A stretch of 64,000 nucleotides of DNA from Callorhinus ursinus (taxonomy: Eukaryota > Chordata > Mammalia > Carnivora > Otariidae): contig NW_020312968.1 of the NCBI RefSeq assembly GCF_003265705.1, positions 4,249,425-4,313,424 of the forward strand, written 5' to 3'. Every line of letters starts with the position of its first letter. The first letter of the stretch is position 1. The position numbers were made by a program, and so were the translations under genes. A model generated the notes under the pieces. It searched no databases, had not been told where the DNA came from, and was given only the letters and a program-made list of their open reading frames with translations. Positions 1 through 10,879 of this stretch are shown piece by piece.

Positions 1-306
1 TGGCCATTGTTCTCTCTAGTCAGCATATGAACATCTGTAGTGTGTTGGATACTCCCAAGGGCTTTAAATGTCTGCTGGCAGCCACTCACATGCCAAATGG
101 TATCCATCAGGATCAGACAAGTGGATGAAATCAACGAAATCAACAATAACCACATCAATAATGATGATGACTACATAGCCCTCCGGCCTGATGACTCAAC
201 AGGAGAAACAGCAAATACGTGATTCTTCAGCCTGCCTGCATCAATGGTGGTGACCAAGAATAATGGTTGGTCTAGCCTGCTGAGAGAATGACCAAAAAGG
301 GGGAAT
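1..306 (+). other. Possible internal 3' remnant of an endogenous retrovirus
   Basis: This stretch ends in a purine tract (294-305, five A, five G, two A) directly before a TG dinucleotide, which is how a retroviral polypurine tract meets the 3' LTR. If the LTR call at 307-853 is right, this is the tail of a provirus interior. The only open frame here (40-222) matches no retroviral protein that I recognise, so no gag, pol or env assignment is made. It could equally be unique DNA that happens to carry a purine run. Confidence 0.3.
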
Positions 307-853
307 TGGGAAAAATCAAAAGCAAATGAAGACCAACTTTGAAAATTCCCTGAGCAGGCAAAACCAGTTTAGTCATATAAGCAAAATTTAACTTCACTCA
401 TTTTGCAAGGCTAACTTGACTTGGGTCATGTCTTGCTTGTATCTCGAAACTGTAAGCAAAACTTGAATTGTTTCCCAAGGTTGGTACGGGGTAACCACTG
501 ACCAATTCCATATCATTTAAGAAAATTCTAGGGCTACCTGGCTGGCTCAGTCAGTGGACCATGCAACTCTTGATCTTGGGGTCATGAGTTTGAGCCCCAG
601 TTGGGTACAGAGATTACTTAATAAAAAAAATTTTTTAAAGAAAATTCTAATATTATAAGCAATCACTGTGAAGAATAAACAGTCACTGCCTTCTCACTAT
701 ATAAACTGCTTTATAGCAATATACCCCTGAGCTTCATTCTATGTTTTGGTTTGAGTGCACTCAGTTGCAAATTGTCTTTTGGTATGTACACAATAAAATC
801 TTACTAATTACTACTTTGGTGATTCATTGATTTTACTCCTGTTACTTTTGACA
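307..853 (+). mobile_element. Candidate LTR (endogenous retrovirus type), interrupted by a SINE
   Basis: The block begins with TG after a polypurine tract (294-305) and can be ended at CA (852-853). It contains a TATA-like box (698-705, tatataaa) and an AATAAA signal (792-797) about 90 bp further on, the spacing expected of U3-R-U5. Without the SINE at 531-637 and one copy of its duplication it is about 430 bp, a normal LTR size. There is no second LTR in the window to compare, so the family and the 3' limit are uncertain. It is non-coding. Confidence 0.45.
531..637 (+). mobile_element. CAN-SINE (SINEC), short older type, inside the LTR
   Basis: This is a tRNA-Lys-derived carnivore SINE. It has the head 'gggctacctggctggctcag', an A-box-like and B-box-like pol III promoter (the 'gtttgagcccc' region near 590), and the short 'ttgggtacagagattactta' ending with an A-rich tail and no long pyrimidine tract. 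It is flanked by a perfect 12-bp target-site duplication, aagaaaattcta, at 519-530 and 638-649. The insertion therefore post-dates the LTR. Like all SINEs it codes for no protein and depends on L1 enzymes to move. Confidence 0.88.
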
Positions 854-2760
854 AATTTTAGGATACCCAGATCATACTGGAGAACTGTTTAGTGTGAGAA
901 CCCCCAGCACCCCCACACACTGAAATTGGTGACCGAGGTCCTTAGCATGCAACAACTGATTAAACAACAACAACAACAACAACAACAACACTCTAGGAGT
1001 CCTTAGAACATGGAAACGAAACCCAGGGAAAAGATACTGGACTCCAAGCTAAATTGGCAGGTTAAGTTCTCCATGTCATTGTAACGTGGGTATTAAATAA
1101 AATATTGCCTTCCTTGTGGTAAAGGCAGGTAAGATAAAGATTTAAGGACTTCCCTTATATTTAGTAACAAAGTATATTTCTGATCAAAAACAAGGACATG
1201 GGAGAGGTGACTCTTAGTGAATGAATGAATTACCTTCCTGAAAATTATTGTATATACTGAAAATACATAAAATGAGAATAATGAAAACATCTTTAATTCA
1301 TAGAAACATCCCTTGGTGAGAAGCCCATGCTCTTCCCTGTCCTCTCACGCCACTGATCTTTATTTAAGTCCAAGTGCTCAGTAGGCTTACAGTGAGATTT
1401 CATAAGTCTGGTAATTCAGAGATTTACAGTATATTAAGCACTCCTGAACACTGACTTGCCACTGTTATGCATTATTCTCTCAGACATTAATTCACTCCCA
1501 TTGTTTTTAAATGCTCATTATATCATCGTTTGTTGAAATTATTTAACCCTTCTGAAGTGTGGGATTTTCAAGCTCTTCCTAAATGTTATCTTTCCCATTC
1601 CTATTTCCACTTTGTTTCACTTATTTTTAAATTTTTAACTATATTTTTATATATGGAAAAACAAACTACAAACATGCAAAAACATGTGCTGGCTGTAACA
1701 TACTCTGCCGTGAGCAAAATTTGGAATAAGAAACTTCTATATTTGTGAGCTATAAGCTGGCACTGTATTTCCTCTTTTTTTGAAGTCAATTTTTTGCAAC
1801 ATACCTACATTTAAATATGTCCAATATAGAGAATTAAAACATCTTTAGTATGAGTATATTGCAAATAGATTGAAAACAAGACATGGGGGAGGTAGAATCA
1901 GGAAGACTGGCAAGGTTGCAACAATGGGCCAAAAGTATAGTAGAAGAGATCAGTTTAGATAGTTGGTTAAATGATTATATTTTTACGACAAGCGACAGAT
2001 ACCCATAAGACTTTCTTGAGCTGGCAAAAAAAAAAAAACTAGGGAAATAAAGCTTAGTATATAAAAATAGATTATATTCCATTCCATAGAACAGAAGGTC
2101 TAAGGTGATGGTGATGTAAAACATATGGGTTTATTTTTCTTTCATATAAAAGGAACCTAAAGGTAGGCTCTCCAGGGCCCTCCAAAGGACCCAAGTTCCA
2201 CCTCTCTTTCTAATCTACCATATTTGGCACTGGTGCCTACCCTAAACGTTACCTCATGTTCCAAGATAACTGCCAGAACTCCAGTTATCACAACTACACT
2301 CCAGGCAGCTGATAGAAAGAAAAGGGTAAGAGCAAAAGGACATGAGCCTTTGAAGACATTTCCCAGAAATCTTCAACTTATGTTTCATTGGCCTACGTAA
2401 AGAAATATTGTGGTTGTTCTTATTGTTTTCCCCAGCTGGGCACACTACCCAGGAAGAAGGGAAAAATGAATACTGGGTACACACTTAGCTATCTCTGCTC
2501 AGTTAGAAATGGTAAATGACAAAGTACACTTACTATGATAGACTCACAGAATTGATTTTTACAGGGAGAAACACAAATGTTACTGACTTACCAGGTAAAA
2601 TTTCAGTAAGGTATTATCCATTCTCTGAATTACCTATAAATATGTTTTGATTTGCAGGCAATTGGAAAATTACATTCCAAGAAGACTTTCAAAGCTAATT
2701 ATTGTCAATAAGTGAAGAAAATTGTTTGAACGTATTTTTAGATCTTTAACTTAGAGTTGC
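854..2760. other. No gene seen; mostly unique DNA
   Basis: The stretch contains a (CAA)n microsatellite at about 963-990 and otherwise AT-rich unique-looking sequence. Open frames at 1093-1290, 1530-1748 and 2254-2484 are under 80 codons and have no recognisable domain, codon pattern or splice context. I see no repeat family that I can name. Confidence 0.6.
963..990 (+). repeat. (CAA)n microsatellite
   Basis: About nine nearly uninterrupted CAA units. Simple repeat, likely length-polymorphic. Confidence 0.95.
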
Positions 2761-2763
2761 TTA

Positions 2764-2875
2764 CTAAGAATAGTTAAAATAGTTAAAATAGTTAAATTAA
2801 AATTTAAATTTTAAATAGTTAAATAATTAATTAAAATAGTTATTAAATATTAAAATAGTTAAAAATAATCAGAGA
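2764..2875. repeat. AT-rich tandem-like low-complexity tract
   Basis: Repeats of the unit 'aaaatagtt' and its variants (agttaaaatagttaaaatag...) run for about 110 bp. It looks like decayed short tandem duplication in almost pure A+T. Confidence 0.8.
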
Positions 2876-2937
2876 ATAATATTTTGCTTCTTTACTGCTT
2901 TACAAAAGAAGAGAAGACTTTTAAAAAGCATAATCAA

Positions 2938-3228
2938 ACCTAGAGATACAGAGAACTGATGGTTGCCAGAGGGGAGGGGATGGGGGATGGGCAAAATAGG
3001 TGAAAGGGAGTGAAACATACAGGCTTCCAGGGATGGAATGAATAAATCCTGGGGATGAAAGGCACAGCATGAGGAAGCACGTGGTATTGTAACAGTGTTA
3101 CATGGTGACAGATGGCATCTACACCTGTGGTGAGCATAGCATAACATAGAGAGAAGTTGCATCACTATGTTGTACTCCTGGAAATAAGGTAACATTGTGT
3201 CTCAACTATATCCAAATTTAAAAAGAAG
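2938..3228 (+). mobile_element. Old L1 3' end (L1MA-like 3' UTR)
   Basis: The order is diagnostic of a L1 3' UTR in sense: 'gatggttgccagaggggagg', a G-rich tract with 'gggggatgggc', then 'tgttgtactcctggaaataa' and '...tgtctcaactatatcc' with an A-rich end near 3222. It has no ORF2 part, so it is a 5'-truncated copy. Open frames on the opposite strand (2869-3195) are antisense shadows of the 3' UTR. The divergence suggests an older layer than the SINE at 3898. Confidence 0.75.
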
Positions 3229-3685
3229 AAGAGCTTTGTTTGTTTGTTTTTAATCTATGAGTTCCTGGTTGCACAACTGCCATGCAACAAAAATCAATGT
3301 TGATGGGGTATTTGCCCGAGGTCCGAGGCCGTACTCCTACATGAGATGAAATTCAAATAATGTCCCTAATTAAAGCAGCACAAAAAATAAACACACATAC
3401 ACACTGGAACTTACGCATTCACATGAGTGTCATCTTTCAAGATAAACCTAGAAAGGTGGACATTTCCTTCTAGTCACACATACATATTATTTTAAGGGTT
3501 TTTGCCACTCTTTGCTTCCAGGGGGGTTGAGGTAGAGAGAGAAGGCAGGGCAGGCCACTGTCTCAGTGGTTGCTATGAGCTTCATGAAAATTTTTGCTCC
3601 AAGACCATTATCTAACATGATCAATGATATATCCATTAGAACTAGCTCCAAATGAGTTTTCATTGTTTCTAGTAAAGATTTGCCA
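3229..3685. other. No gene seen
   Basis: Unique-looking sequence with no supported exon, RNA gene or nameable repeat. Confidence 0.55.
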
Positions 3686-3689
3686 GCAT

Positions 3690-3835
3690 TGAGGACACTA
3701 CCATGGACAAATTAAGGCAAATCAATTCACCCTATCAGTCTTTGTTTCTTCATCTGAAAAATGATGAAGAGGGATTAGACAGATGATCTCTAGGTCCTCC
3801 TTCAGAATGACATTCTGAGACTCTGTAATCTCCTG
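3690..3835 (+). repeat. MIR-type SINE fragment
   Basis: The phrases 'caaatcaattcaccctatcagtctttgtttcttcatctgaaaaatgatgaag' and 'agatgatctctaggtcc...ttctgagactctgtaat' follow the order of the MIR core and tail ('tcagtttcctcatctgtaaaatg', 'gatgatctctaaggtcc', 'attctatgattct'). It is degraded, as expected for a mammal-wide repeat. Confidence 0.6.
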
Positions 3836-3897
3836 TGCTAACCCAATTCCTCAGATCCTACACCTAGAAAATGCAGAATTCATTATTTTAAAATCTT

Positions 3898-4098
3898 TTT
3901 TTTTAATTTTTTTAAAGATTTTATTTATTTATTTGAGAGAGAGCGTGAGATAGAGGGCATGAGAGTGGGGGAGGATCTGAGGGAGAAGCAGACTCCCCGC
4001 CGAGCAGGGAGCCCGATGCGAGACTCGAACCCAGGACTCCAGGATCACGACCTGAGCTGAAGGCAGTCGCCCAACCAACTGAGCCACCCAGGTGCCCC
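3898..4098 (-). mobile_element. CAN-SINE, young-looking
   Basis: Read on the minus strand it has the full structure: 'gggcacctgggtggctcag' head, tRNA-related region, pyrimidine stretch, 'aaataaataaa' and a poly(A) tail (poly(T) at 3898-3920 on plus). A perfect 17-bp target-site duplication, cattattttaaaatctt, lies at 3881-3897 and 4099-4115. A duplication this long and unmutated points to a fairly recent insertion. Confidence 0.95.
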
Positions 4099-4115
4099 CA
4101 TTATTTTAAAATCTT

Positions 4116-6218
4116 AACTCCTTTCATTTCAATAAAAAATATAGATTACCAAAATCCCACATTCATATCATATCAACACATATGCATACACATATATAAC
4201 ATCCTATGTATGTGTATGTGTATAAAATAAATGGTTATACATTTATATTAAAAACATATGGGAAATAGAAAAGATCTACTAGTCAAAATATAAGTTAACT
4301 TGATCAATTTATGTTACTTCCTTGCTACCTTCTCTAAAATCAAGAACTGTAAGAGGTAAGGAAGCAGGAAAGGAAATTAACGTGTATTAAAAAACCTCCT
4401 AAGAGTCAGACAATGGCTAACAACTGTTGTTTGTAAATCACCATGGTCTACAAAGCGTCCTGGAGTCATAAAGTCTACTAATTACGTCCCAAACAAAACA
4501 AAAATTTTTAAAGCAACTTTTAAACACCATCTAGCTTTTACAAACCCACTACTCACTCTGTTCCACTTAATTTTCCCTTTAGCTTACTCTGAGTTTCAAC
4601 ACCTCAATAGGCACACCTAATTCCCAGATTTTGGTGGGTATCAAGTATCAGGAAACACAGCTTTCACTGTACTATGGGACTCCCTACCATGCCTTATCTG
4701 AAGAGACATAAGTGTATACAAATACATATGCTCTTTATAAATTCTAAGCTTTTATGTTCCAAATATTTCTTTGCCTATTTCCACTGAATTACGAACTTTA
4801 TAAGCACAGATATGTCAGCTAACGAAGTCTGCAGTACAGGGCGCTCCCCTGTTCCTCCAGCTCAAAGCAGTATATTTTGAACATAAAAATCTTTGATACT
4901 TGAGATAAGTATTAAATTTATCTGAGAGGTTTCAATTTTAAACCAAATCAGTGTTTCATTTCTCACCTGCTGGATTTTTCTGACTGTTTACCAATGAAAA
5001 GAGCGCTGTGTGCATTGAACGATTCAATCCATTTTGGTCGGATATATGATATTTTCCTTTCTAACAAAAGTGCCTGAAAATCCCAGGGCAGCCCCATGCT
5101 GCTTTTTCTTTAATGTAAATTACCGCTGTGGACTGCTACTTACAAAGTTCAGTCAATAGATAAATTTCCTACGTTCCCTCCAGTCTTTCTGAGGGTAATT
5201 TCTCCAATCTAGCAAAACCAGCTAGCTATATGTGAGATTTCTATGTTTAAAACAAAACAAAACATACAAACAAGCTGATTTACACTGAAAACAATGGAAC
5301 TCCGAGGGAAATACGGGCAGCCAAGCTGATGGCTCTGGGGGAAAAGAGTTGTTGGTACAATGTTGCACACATCCAGTTTTTTCCTATCTCTGAATTCCTG
5401 CTTATGTTGGTAAAGGAGGAACAAAGAGGAAAAAAAGATGGAGAAATATTGCATTGCTATATAACTACAGATCAGAAGAAGGGAAAGATGTCAATGAGTC
5501 TAATAAGACATAAGTGAGCAAATATTTATCTGACACTTGAGGAAATGTGCAAAAAAAAAAGCACATGGAATCGTCATAAATTCATATAATCCTGGTGAAA
5601 GCAAACACTAGCTGTCTGCAATACTAAGTGATCTGCTCGCTCTTTCCATGTCTCAGAAATTCTTAGGACAGCGGCATCCACAATACAACTGAGAATCTCT
5701 AGAAGTGTGCTTGGCTCATCGTTGACAATTATGATGCCCACTTCTGCTTTAGGAGATATTCTGCTTGTTTTTCTCATATACTTGCACTTCTCAGAAATCT
5801 CTTTTCAATGACAGTATCTTAACAAAGTTAATGAAAGCAAAGCAAAAAGAACTAACATTGATTAAAATCTGAAAGAGACATTTTGTGAGCAATTCTTGTT
5901 TGCAAATGACAGTCTACAACAGTTCTTTAAGTCAAAATGTAATTTCCCCTCCCCCAATAAAAGGAAGGGTTAAAAAAAGGGGGGGCACCTTTGAACACCC
6001 CCTAGCTAGCACCTACATGCTGTCCCTCTGTTCTGGTTAACTTTCCTTCTTAATGCATAGCATTAATCTGAAGAACTCAACTGGGGGCAACACATATACC
6101 CATTTTTGGCTGAGGAAATGTGTGTATCTATCCCCCTCCCCAAATTTAGGATTAACACAAACCACAAAAAAAGTGAAGTCGGATAGGATTTGAGAGGGAA
6201 AGATACAGAGACAAATGG
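4116..6218. other. No gene seen; unique DNA with one high-complexity block
   Basis: About 2.1 kb without a supported exon. 4170-4235 is TG/TA-rich low complexity. 4960-5190 is a higher-complexity AT-moderate block that could be conserved noncoding DNA (see findings). Open frames at 5209-5454, 5329-5517, 5574-5777 and 6037-6330 are short, overlap each other on opposite strands, and match no family I know. Confidence 0.55.
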
Positions 6219-6588
6219 TGTGATGGGTTGAAACCTCACCCTCAAAGTCATGTGTTGAAACCTTAACGCTGAATGTGACTGTATTTGATATAGGGCCTTG
6301 AAGGAGGTAATTAAGGTTAAATGAGGTCATAAGGGTGGAGTCCTAATCCAATAAGACCCCTGTCCTTCTAAGAAGAAAGATGCCAGTGATGCGGGGACAT
6401 AGAGGAGGCAATGTGAACACAGAAAAAAGATGGCCATCCACAAGCCAAGGAAAGAGCCCTGAGGAGAAACCAGCCCTGCCAGCATATTGATCTTGGACTT
6501 TCCAGCCTCAGAATCGTGAGAAAATTGATTTTCTGTTGTTTAAGCCAGTGGGGTGTTTTGTTATTGCAGCCCTAGCAGACTAATACAC
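6219..6588 (+). mobile_element. MLT1-like MaLR (ERVL-MaLR) solo LTR
   Basis: The sequence follows the MaLR LTR order: 'gtcatgtgttgaaacc', 'aatgtgactgtatttgatatagggcc', 'aattaaggttaaatgaggtcataagggtgg', 'gatggccatccacaagcc', 'tcttggactttccagcctcagaa', 'gttgtttaagcc' and the terminal 'ctagcagactaatacaca'. It starts with TG and ends with CA. It is an ancient, non-coding, single LTR. Confidence 0.85.
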
Positions 6589-6978
6589 ACGAGGAAGAAA
6601 AAAAAAATGAACAACAATAAAAAAGTACAAAGAGAGGGGGAAAATAAAGTGCATTTTTTTTAAATGACTGAATATGTTACAGTAAATAGGAATGGATATA
6701 AATCGAAGATAGATTTTGGACCGTGGTCTGAAAAATTGGGCTTCTTATAGAAGATTGATCAGAAAGCCTGAGGACCAGAAGGTTTTCTTTTTTCCCACAC
6801 GTGTAATGGAAAGAAGCTAATAACTTCTTACTCCTAAATACACTCTGAGTTGCAAGCACCGAATGTTCCAGTGGACACAATTCTCCATTCACTCTCTTCC
6901 CTCTGCTGAAACTCTTGCTGCAGTTCGGGAAGTTTTGGAAGCTTGGCTCGTAGAAATGGCCTGAAGCTTGTCAATTCT

Positions 6979-7130
6979 TTTTTTTTTTTTAATTTTTTAC
7001 TGTTATGTTAATCACCATACATTACATTATTAGTTGTTTCTTTTTCTTTCTATGTCTGATTTATTTCACTAGCATTATAACTTTTACCCACGAGGTCCAT
7101 CCATGTTGTTGCAAATGGCAAGATTTCATT
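6979..7130 (-). mobile_element. Short L1 tail fragment with its own poly(A)
   Basis: On the minus strand it reads a piece of the ORF2 C-terminal coding region ('aatgaaatcttgccatttgcaa'), jumps to the last 45 bp of the 3' UTR ('actaataatgtaatgtatgg') and ends in poly(A) (poly(T) at 6977-6990 on plus). Most of the 3' UTR is missing. It lies head to tail against the poly(A) of the larger L1 that starts at 7131. Either it is a separate truncated insertion or it was carried with the larger element. Confidence 0.8.
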
Positions 7131-7590
7131 CTTTTTTTTTAATTTTTATTGTTATGTTAATCACCATACATTACATCATTAGTTCTTGATGTAGTGTTCC
7201 ATGATTCATTGTTTGTGCATAACACCCAGTGCTCCACGCAGAATGTGCCCTCTTTAATACCCATCACCAGGCTAACCCATCCTCCCACCCCCTCCCCTCT
7301 AGAGCCCTCAGTTTGTTTTTCAGAGTCCATCGTCTCTCATGGTTCGTCTCCCCCTCTGATGCCCCCCCTTCATTCTTCCCCGCCTGCTATCTTCTTCTTC
7401 TTTTTTTTTCCTTAACATATATTGCATTATTTGTTTCAGAGGTACAGATCTGTGATTCAACAGTCTTGCACAATTCACAGCACTCACCATAGCACATACC
7501 CTCCCCAATGTCTATCACCCGGCCACCCCATCCCTCCCACCCCCAACCACTCCAGTAACCCTCAGTTTGTTTCCTGAGATTAAGAATTCC

Positions 7591-8184
7591 TCATATCAGT
7601 GAGGTCGGATGATACATGTCTTTCTCTGATCGATTTATTTCGCTCAGTCTAACACCCTCCAGTTCCAACAATGTCGTTGCAAATGGCAAGATCTCATTCG
7701 TTTTGATGGCTGCATAATATTCCATTGTGTATATATACCACTTCTTCTTTATCCATTCATCTGTCGATGGACATCTTGCCTCTTTCAATAGTTTGGCTAT
7801 TGTGGACATTGCTGCTATAAACATCGGGGTGCACGTACCCCTTCGGATCCCTACATTTGTATCTTTCTGGTAAATACCCAGTAGTACAATTACTGGATCG
7901 TAGGATAGCTGTATTTTCAACTGTTTGAGGAACCTCCACACTGTTTTCCAGAGTGGCTGCACGAGCTTGCATTCCCACCAACAGTGTAGGAGGCTTCCCC
8001 TTTCTCCGCATCCCCGCCAACATCTGTCGTTTCCTGACTTGTTAATTTTAGCCATTCTGACTGGTGTGAGGTGGTATCTCCTTGAGGTTTTGATTTGGAT
8101 TTCCCTGATGCCGAGTGATGTGGAACACTTTTTCATGTGTCTGTTGGCCATTTGGATGTCTTCTTTGGAAAAATGTCTGTTCAT
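7591..8184 (-). pseudogene. L1 ORF2 C-terminal block, 197 codons open
   Basis: This open block is the ORF2 C-terminus. It contains the L1 cysteine-rich motif C-X3-C-X7-H-X4-C at residues 55, 59, 67 and 72 of the block ([18 protein letters not shown]), needed in active L1 for retrotransposition. Downstream it has the very conserved '[16 protein letters not shown]' stretch and it stops at 7591, the normal ORF2 end. The upstream part of ORF2 is in other frames, so this is not a separate gene. Confidence 0.9.
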
Positions 8185-8630
8185 GTCTTCTGCCCATTTC
8201 TTGATTGGATTATTTGTTCTTTGGGTGTTGAGTTTGATAAGTTCTTTATAGATTTTGGATACTAGCCCTTTATCTGATATGTCATTTGCAAATATCTTCT
8301 CCCATTCTGTCTGTTGGCTTGGTTTTGTGGACTGTTTCTTTTGCTGTACAAAAGCTTTTTATCTTGATGAAGTCCCAGTAGTTCATTTTTGCCCTGGCTT
8401 CCCGTGCCTTTGGCGATGTTTCTAGGAAGAATTTGCTGCGGCTGAGATCGAAGAGGTTGCTGCCTGTGTTCTCCTTTAGGATTCTGATGGATTCCTGTCT
8501 CACATTGAGGTCTTTCAACCATTTGGAGTCTATTTTTGTGTGTGGTGTAAGGAAATGGTCCAGTTTCATTCTTCTGCATGTGGCTGTCCAATATTCCCAA
8601 CACCATTTGTTGAAGAGACTGTCTTTTTTC

Positions 8631-9626
8631 CTATTGGACATTCTTTCCTTCTTTGTCGAAAATTAGTTGACCATAGAGTTGAGGGTCCATTTCTGGGCTC
8701 TCGATTCTGTTCCATTGATCTATGTGTCTGTTTTTGTGCCAGTACCATACTGTCTTGTTGATGACAGCTTTGTAATAGAGCTGGAAGTCCGGAATTGTGA
8801 TGCTGCCAGGTTTGCTTCTCTTTCTCAACATTCCTCTGGCTATTCGGGGCCTTTTCTGGTTCCATACAAATTTTAGGTTTATTTGTTCCATTTCTTTGAA
8901 AAAAGTGGATGGTATTTTGATGGGGATTGCATTGAATGTGTAGATTGCTCTAGATAGCATTGACATCTTCACAATGTTTGTTCTTCCAGTCCATGAGCAT
9001 GGAACGTTTTTCCATTTCTTTGTGTCTTCCTCAATTTCTTTCATGAGTATTTTAGAGTTTTCTGAGTACAGATTCTTTGCCTCTTTGGTTAGATTTATTC
9101 CTAGGTATCTTAAGCTTTTGGGTGCGATTGTAAATGGGATCGACCCCTTAATTTCCCTTTCTTCTGTCTTGTTGTTGGTGTATAGGAATGCCACTGATTT
9201 GTGTGCATTGATTTTATAGCCTGCCACTTGACTGAATTCCTGTATGAGTTCTAGCAGTTTTGGGCTGGAGTCTGTTGGGTTTTCCACATAAAGTATCATA
9301 TCATCTGCAAAGAGTGAGAGTTTGACTTCTTCTTTGCCTATTTGGATGCCTTTGATTTCTTTTTGTTGTCTGATTGCTGTGGCTAGGACTTCTAATACTG
9401 TGTTGAATAGCAGTGGTGATAGTGGACATCCCTGCCGTGTTCCTGACCTTAGGGGGAAAGCTCTCAGTTTTTCCCCGTTGAGAATGATATTCGCTGTGGG
9501 TTTTTCATAGATGGCTCTTATGATATTGAGGTATGTACCCTCTATCCCTATACTCTGAAGAGTTTTGATCAAGAAAGGATGCTGTACTTTGTCAAACGCT
9601 TTTTCTGCATCTTTTGAGAGGATCAT
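8631..9626 (-). pseudogene. L1 reverse transcriptase block, 331 codons open
   Basis: This is the longest open frame in the window and is a segment of L1 ORF2. It has the RT palm motifs in order: '[13 protein letters not shown]' (residues 6-18), '[15 protein letters not shown]' (61-75) and the catalytic FADD (106-109, at 9300-9311). The following '[18 protein letters not shown]' and '[14 protein letters not shown]' segments are the usual thumb and connection. It is joined to the upstream block at 9623-10120 by a one-base type frameshift at about 9625, and is out of frame with the C-terminal block. It therefore looks like a gene but is a dead fragment. Confidence 0.93.
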
Positions 9627-10120
9627 ATGGTTCTTGTTCTTTTGTTAATGTATTGTATCATGTTAATTGATTTGTGGATGTTGAACCAGCCTTGCAGCCC
9701 AGGGATAAATCCCACTTGGTCATGGTGAATAATCCTTTTAATGTACTGTTGGATCCTATTGGCTAGTATTTTGGTGAGAATTTTTGCATCCATGTTCATC
9801 AAGGATATTGGTCTGTAATTCTCCTTTTTGATGGGGTCTTTGTCTGGTTTGGGGATCAAGGTAATGGTGGCCTCATAAAACAATTTTGGAGGTTTTCCTT
9901 CCATTTCTATTTTTTGGAACAGTTTCAGAAGAATAGGTATTAATTCTTCTTGAAATGTTTGGTAGAATTCCCCTGGGAAGCCATCTGGCCCCGAGCTTTT
10001 GTTTGTTGGGAGATTTTTGATGACTGCTTCAATTTCCTTAGTGGTTCTAGGTCTGTTCAGGTTTTCTATTTCTTCCTGGTTCAGTTTTGGTAGTTGATAC
10101 ATCTCTAGGAAGGCATCCAT
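9623..10120 (-). pseudogene. L1 reverse transcriptase N-terminal block, 165 codons open
   Basis: This carries the fingers part of L1 RT: '[19 protein letters not shown]', '[13 protein letters not shown]', '[24 protein letters not shown]' and '[10 protein letters not shown]', all standard L1 motifs. It ends just before the FDKVQHPF motif because of a frameshift, and the RT continues in the next frame at 9626. It has no start of its own; the first Met is internal to the domain. Confidence 0.9.
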
Positions 10121-10358
10121 TTCTTCCAGATTATCTAATTTGCTGGCATAGAGTTGCTCCTAATATGTTCTTATAATTGTTTGTATTTCTTTGGTGTTGG
10201 TTGTGATCTCTCCTCTTTCATTCATGATTTTGTTGATTTGGGTCATTTGCCTTTTCTTTTTGATAAGTCTGGCCAGGGGTTTATCAATCTTGTTAGTTCT
10301 TTCAAAGAACCAGCTCCTAGTCTCGTCGATCTGTTCTACTGTTCTTTTGGGTTCTATT

Positions 10359-10583
10359 TCATTGATTTCTGCTCTGATTATTATTTCTCTTCTCCTGCTG
10401 GGTTTTGGCTTTATTTGCTGTTTTTTTCTCTAGCTCCTTTAGGTATAGGGTTAGGTTGTGTATTTGAGACCTTTCTTGTTTCTTGAGAAAGGCTTGTATT
10501 GCTATATACTTTCCTCTCAGGACTGCCTTTGCTGCATCCCGAAGATTTTGAACAGCTGTGTTTACATTTTCATTGGTTTCCAT
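10359..10583 (-). pseudogene. L1 ORF2 inter-domain block
   Basis: A 74-codon open stretch between endonuclease and RT. It shows the L1 linker pattern 'LRDAAKAVLRGKYIAIQAF', 'LKKQERSQIHNL' and 'LKELEKK'. It is a fragment of the broken ORF2 frame and has no independent function. Confidence 0.85.
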
Positions 10584-10645
10584 GAATTTTTTTAATTCTT
10601 CTTTAATTTCCTGGTTGACCCATTCATTCTTTAGTAGGATGCTCT

Positions 10646-10879
10646 TTAGCCTCCATGTATTTGAGTTCTTCTGACTTTCCTCTTGTGATTGAGTTCTAGT
10701 TTCAAAGCATTGTGGTCTGAAAATATGCAGGGAATAATCCCAATCTTTTGGTACCAGTTGAGACCTGATTTGTGACCTAGGATGTGATCTATTCTGGAGA
10801 ATGTTCCATGGGCACTAGAGAAGAATGTGTATTCCGTTGCTTTGGGATGCAATGATCTGAATATGTCTGTGAAGTCCAT
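10646..10879 (-). pseudogene. L1 endonuclease C-terminal block
   Basis: A 77-codon open stretch with 'HPKATEYTFFSSAHGTFSR', 'DHILGHKSGL' and 'SDHNALKLEL'. These are the end of the APE-like endonuclease; the SDH histidine is a catalytic residue of the family. The N-terminal half is in another frame (11145-11390), so the enzyme is broken. Confidence 0.88.

Noticed and set aside
531..637. tRNA gene
   Set aside because: The tRNA-like promoter boxes belong to the CAN-SINE head; there is no acceptor stem pairing or CCA context, and an A-rich tail and target duplication are present. The same applies to the twelve other SINEs.
7591..8184. 197-codon open frame as a zinc-finger-like gene
   Set aside because: The Cys/His pattern is the L1 ORF2 C-terminal motif; it lies at the exact end of the L1 ORF2.
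8631..9626. 331-codon open frame as a host reverse-transcriptase gene
   Set aside because: It is L1 ORF2 (RT motifs with FADD), flanked by L1 5' and 3' parts in order, and out of frame with neighbouring L1 blocks.
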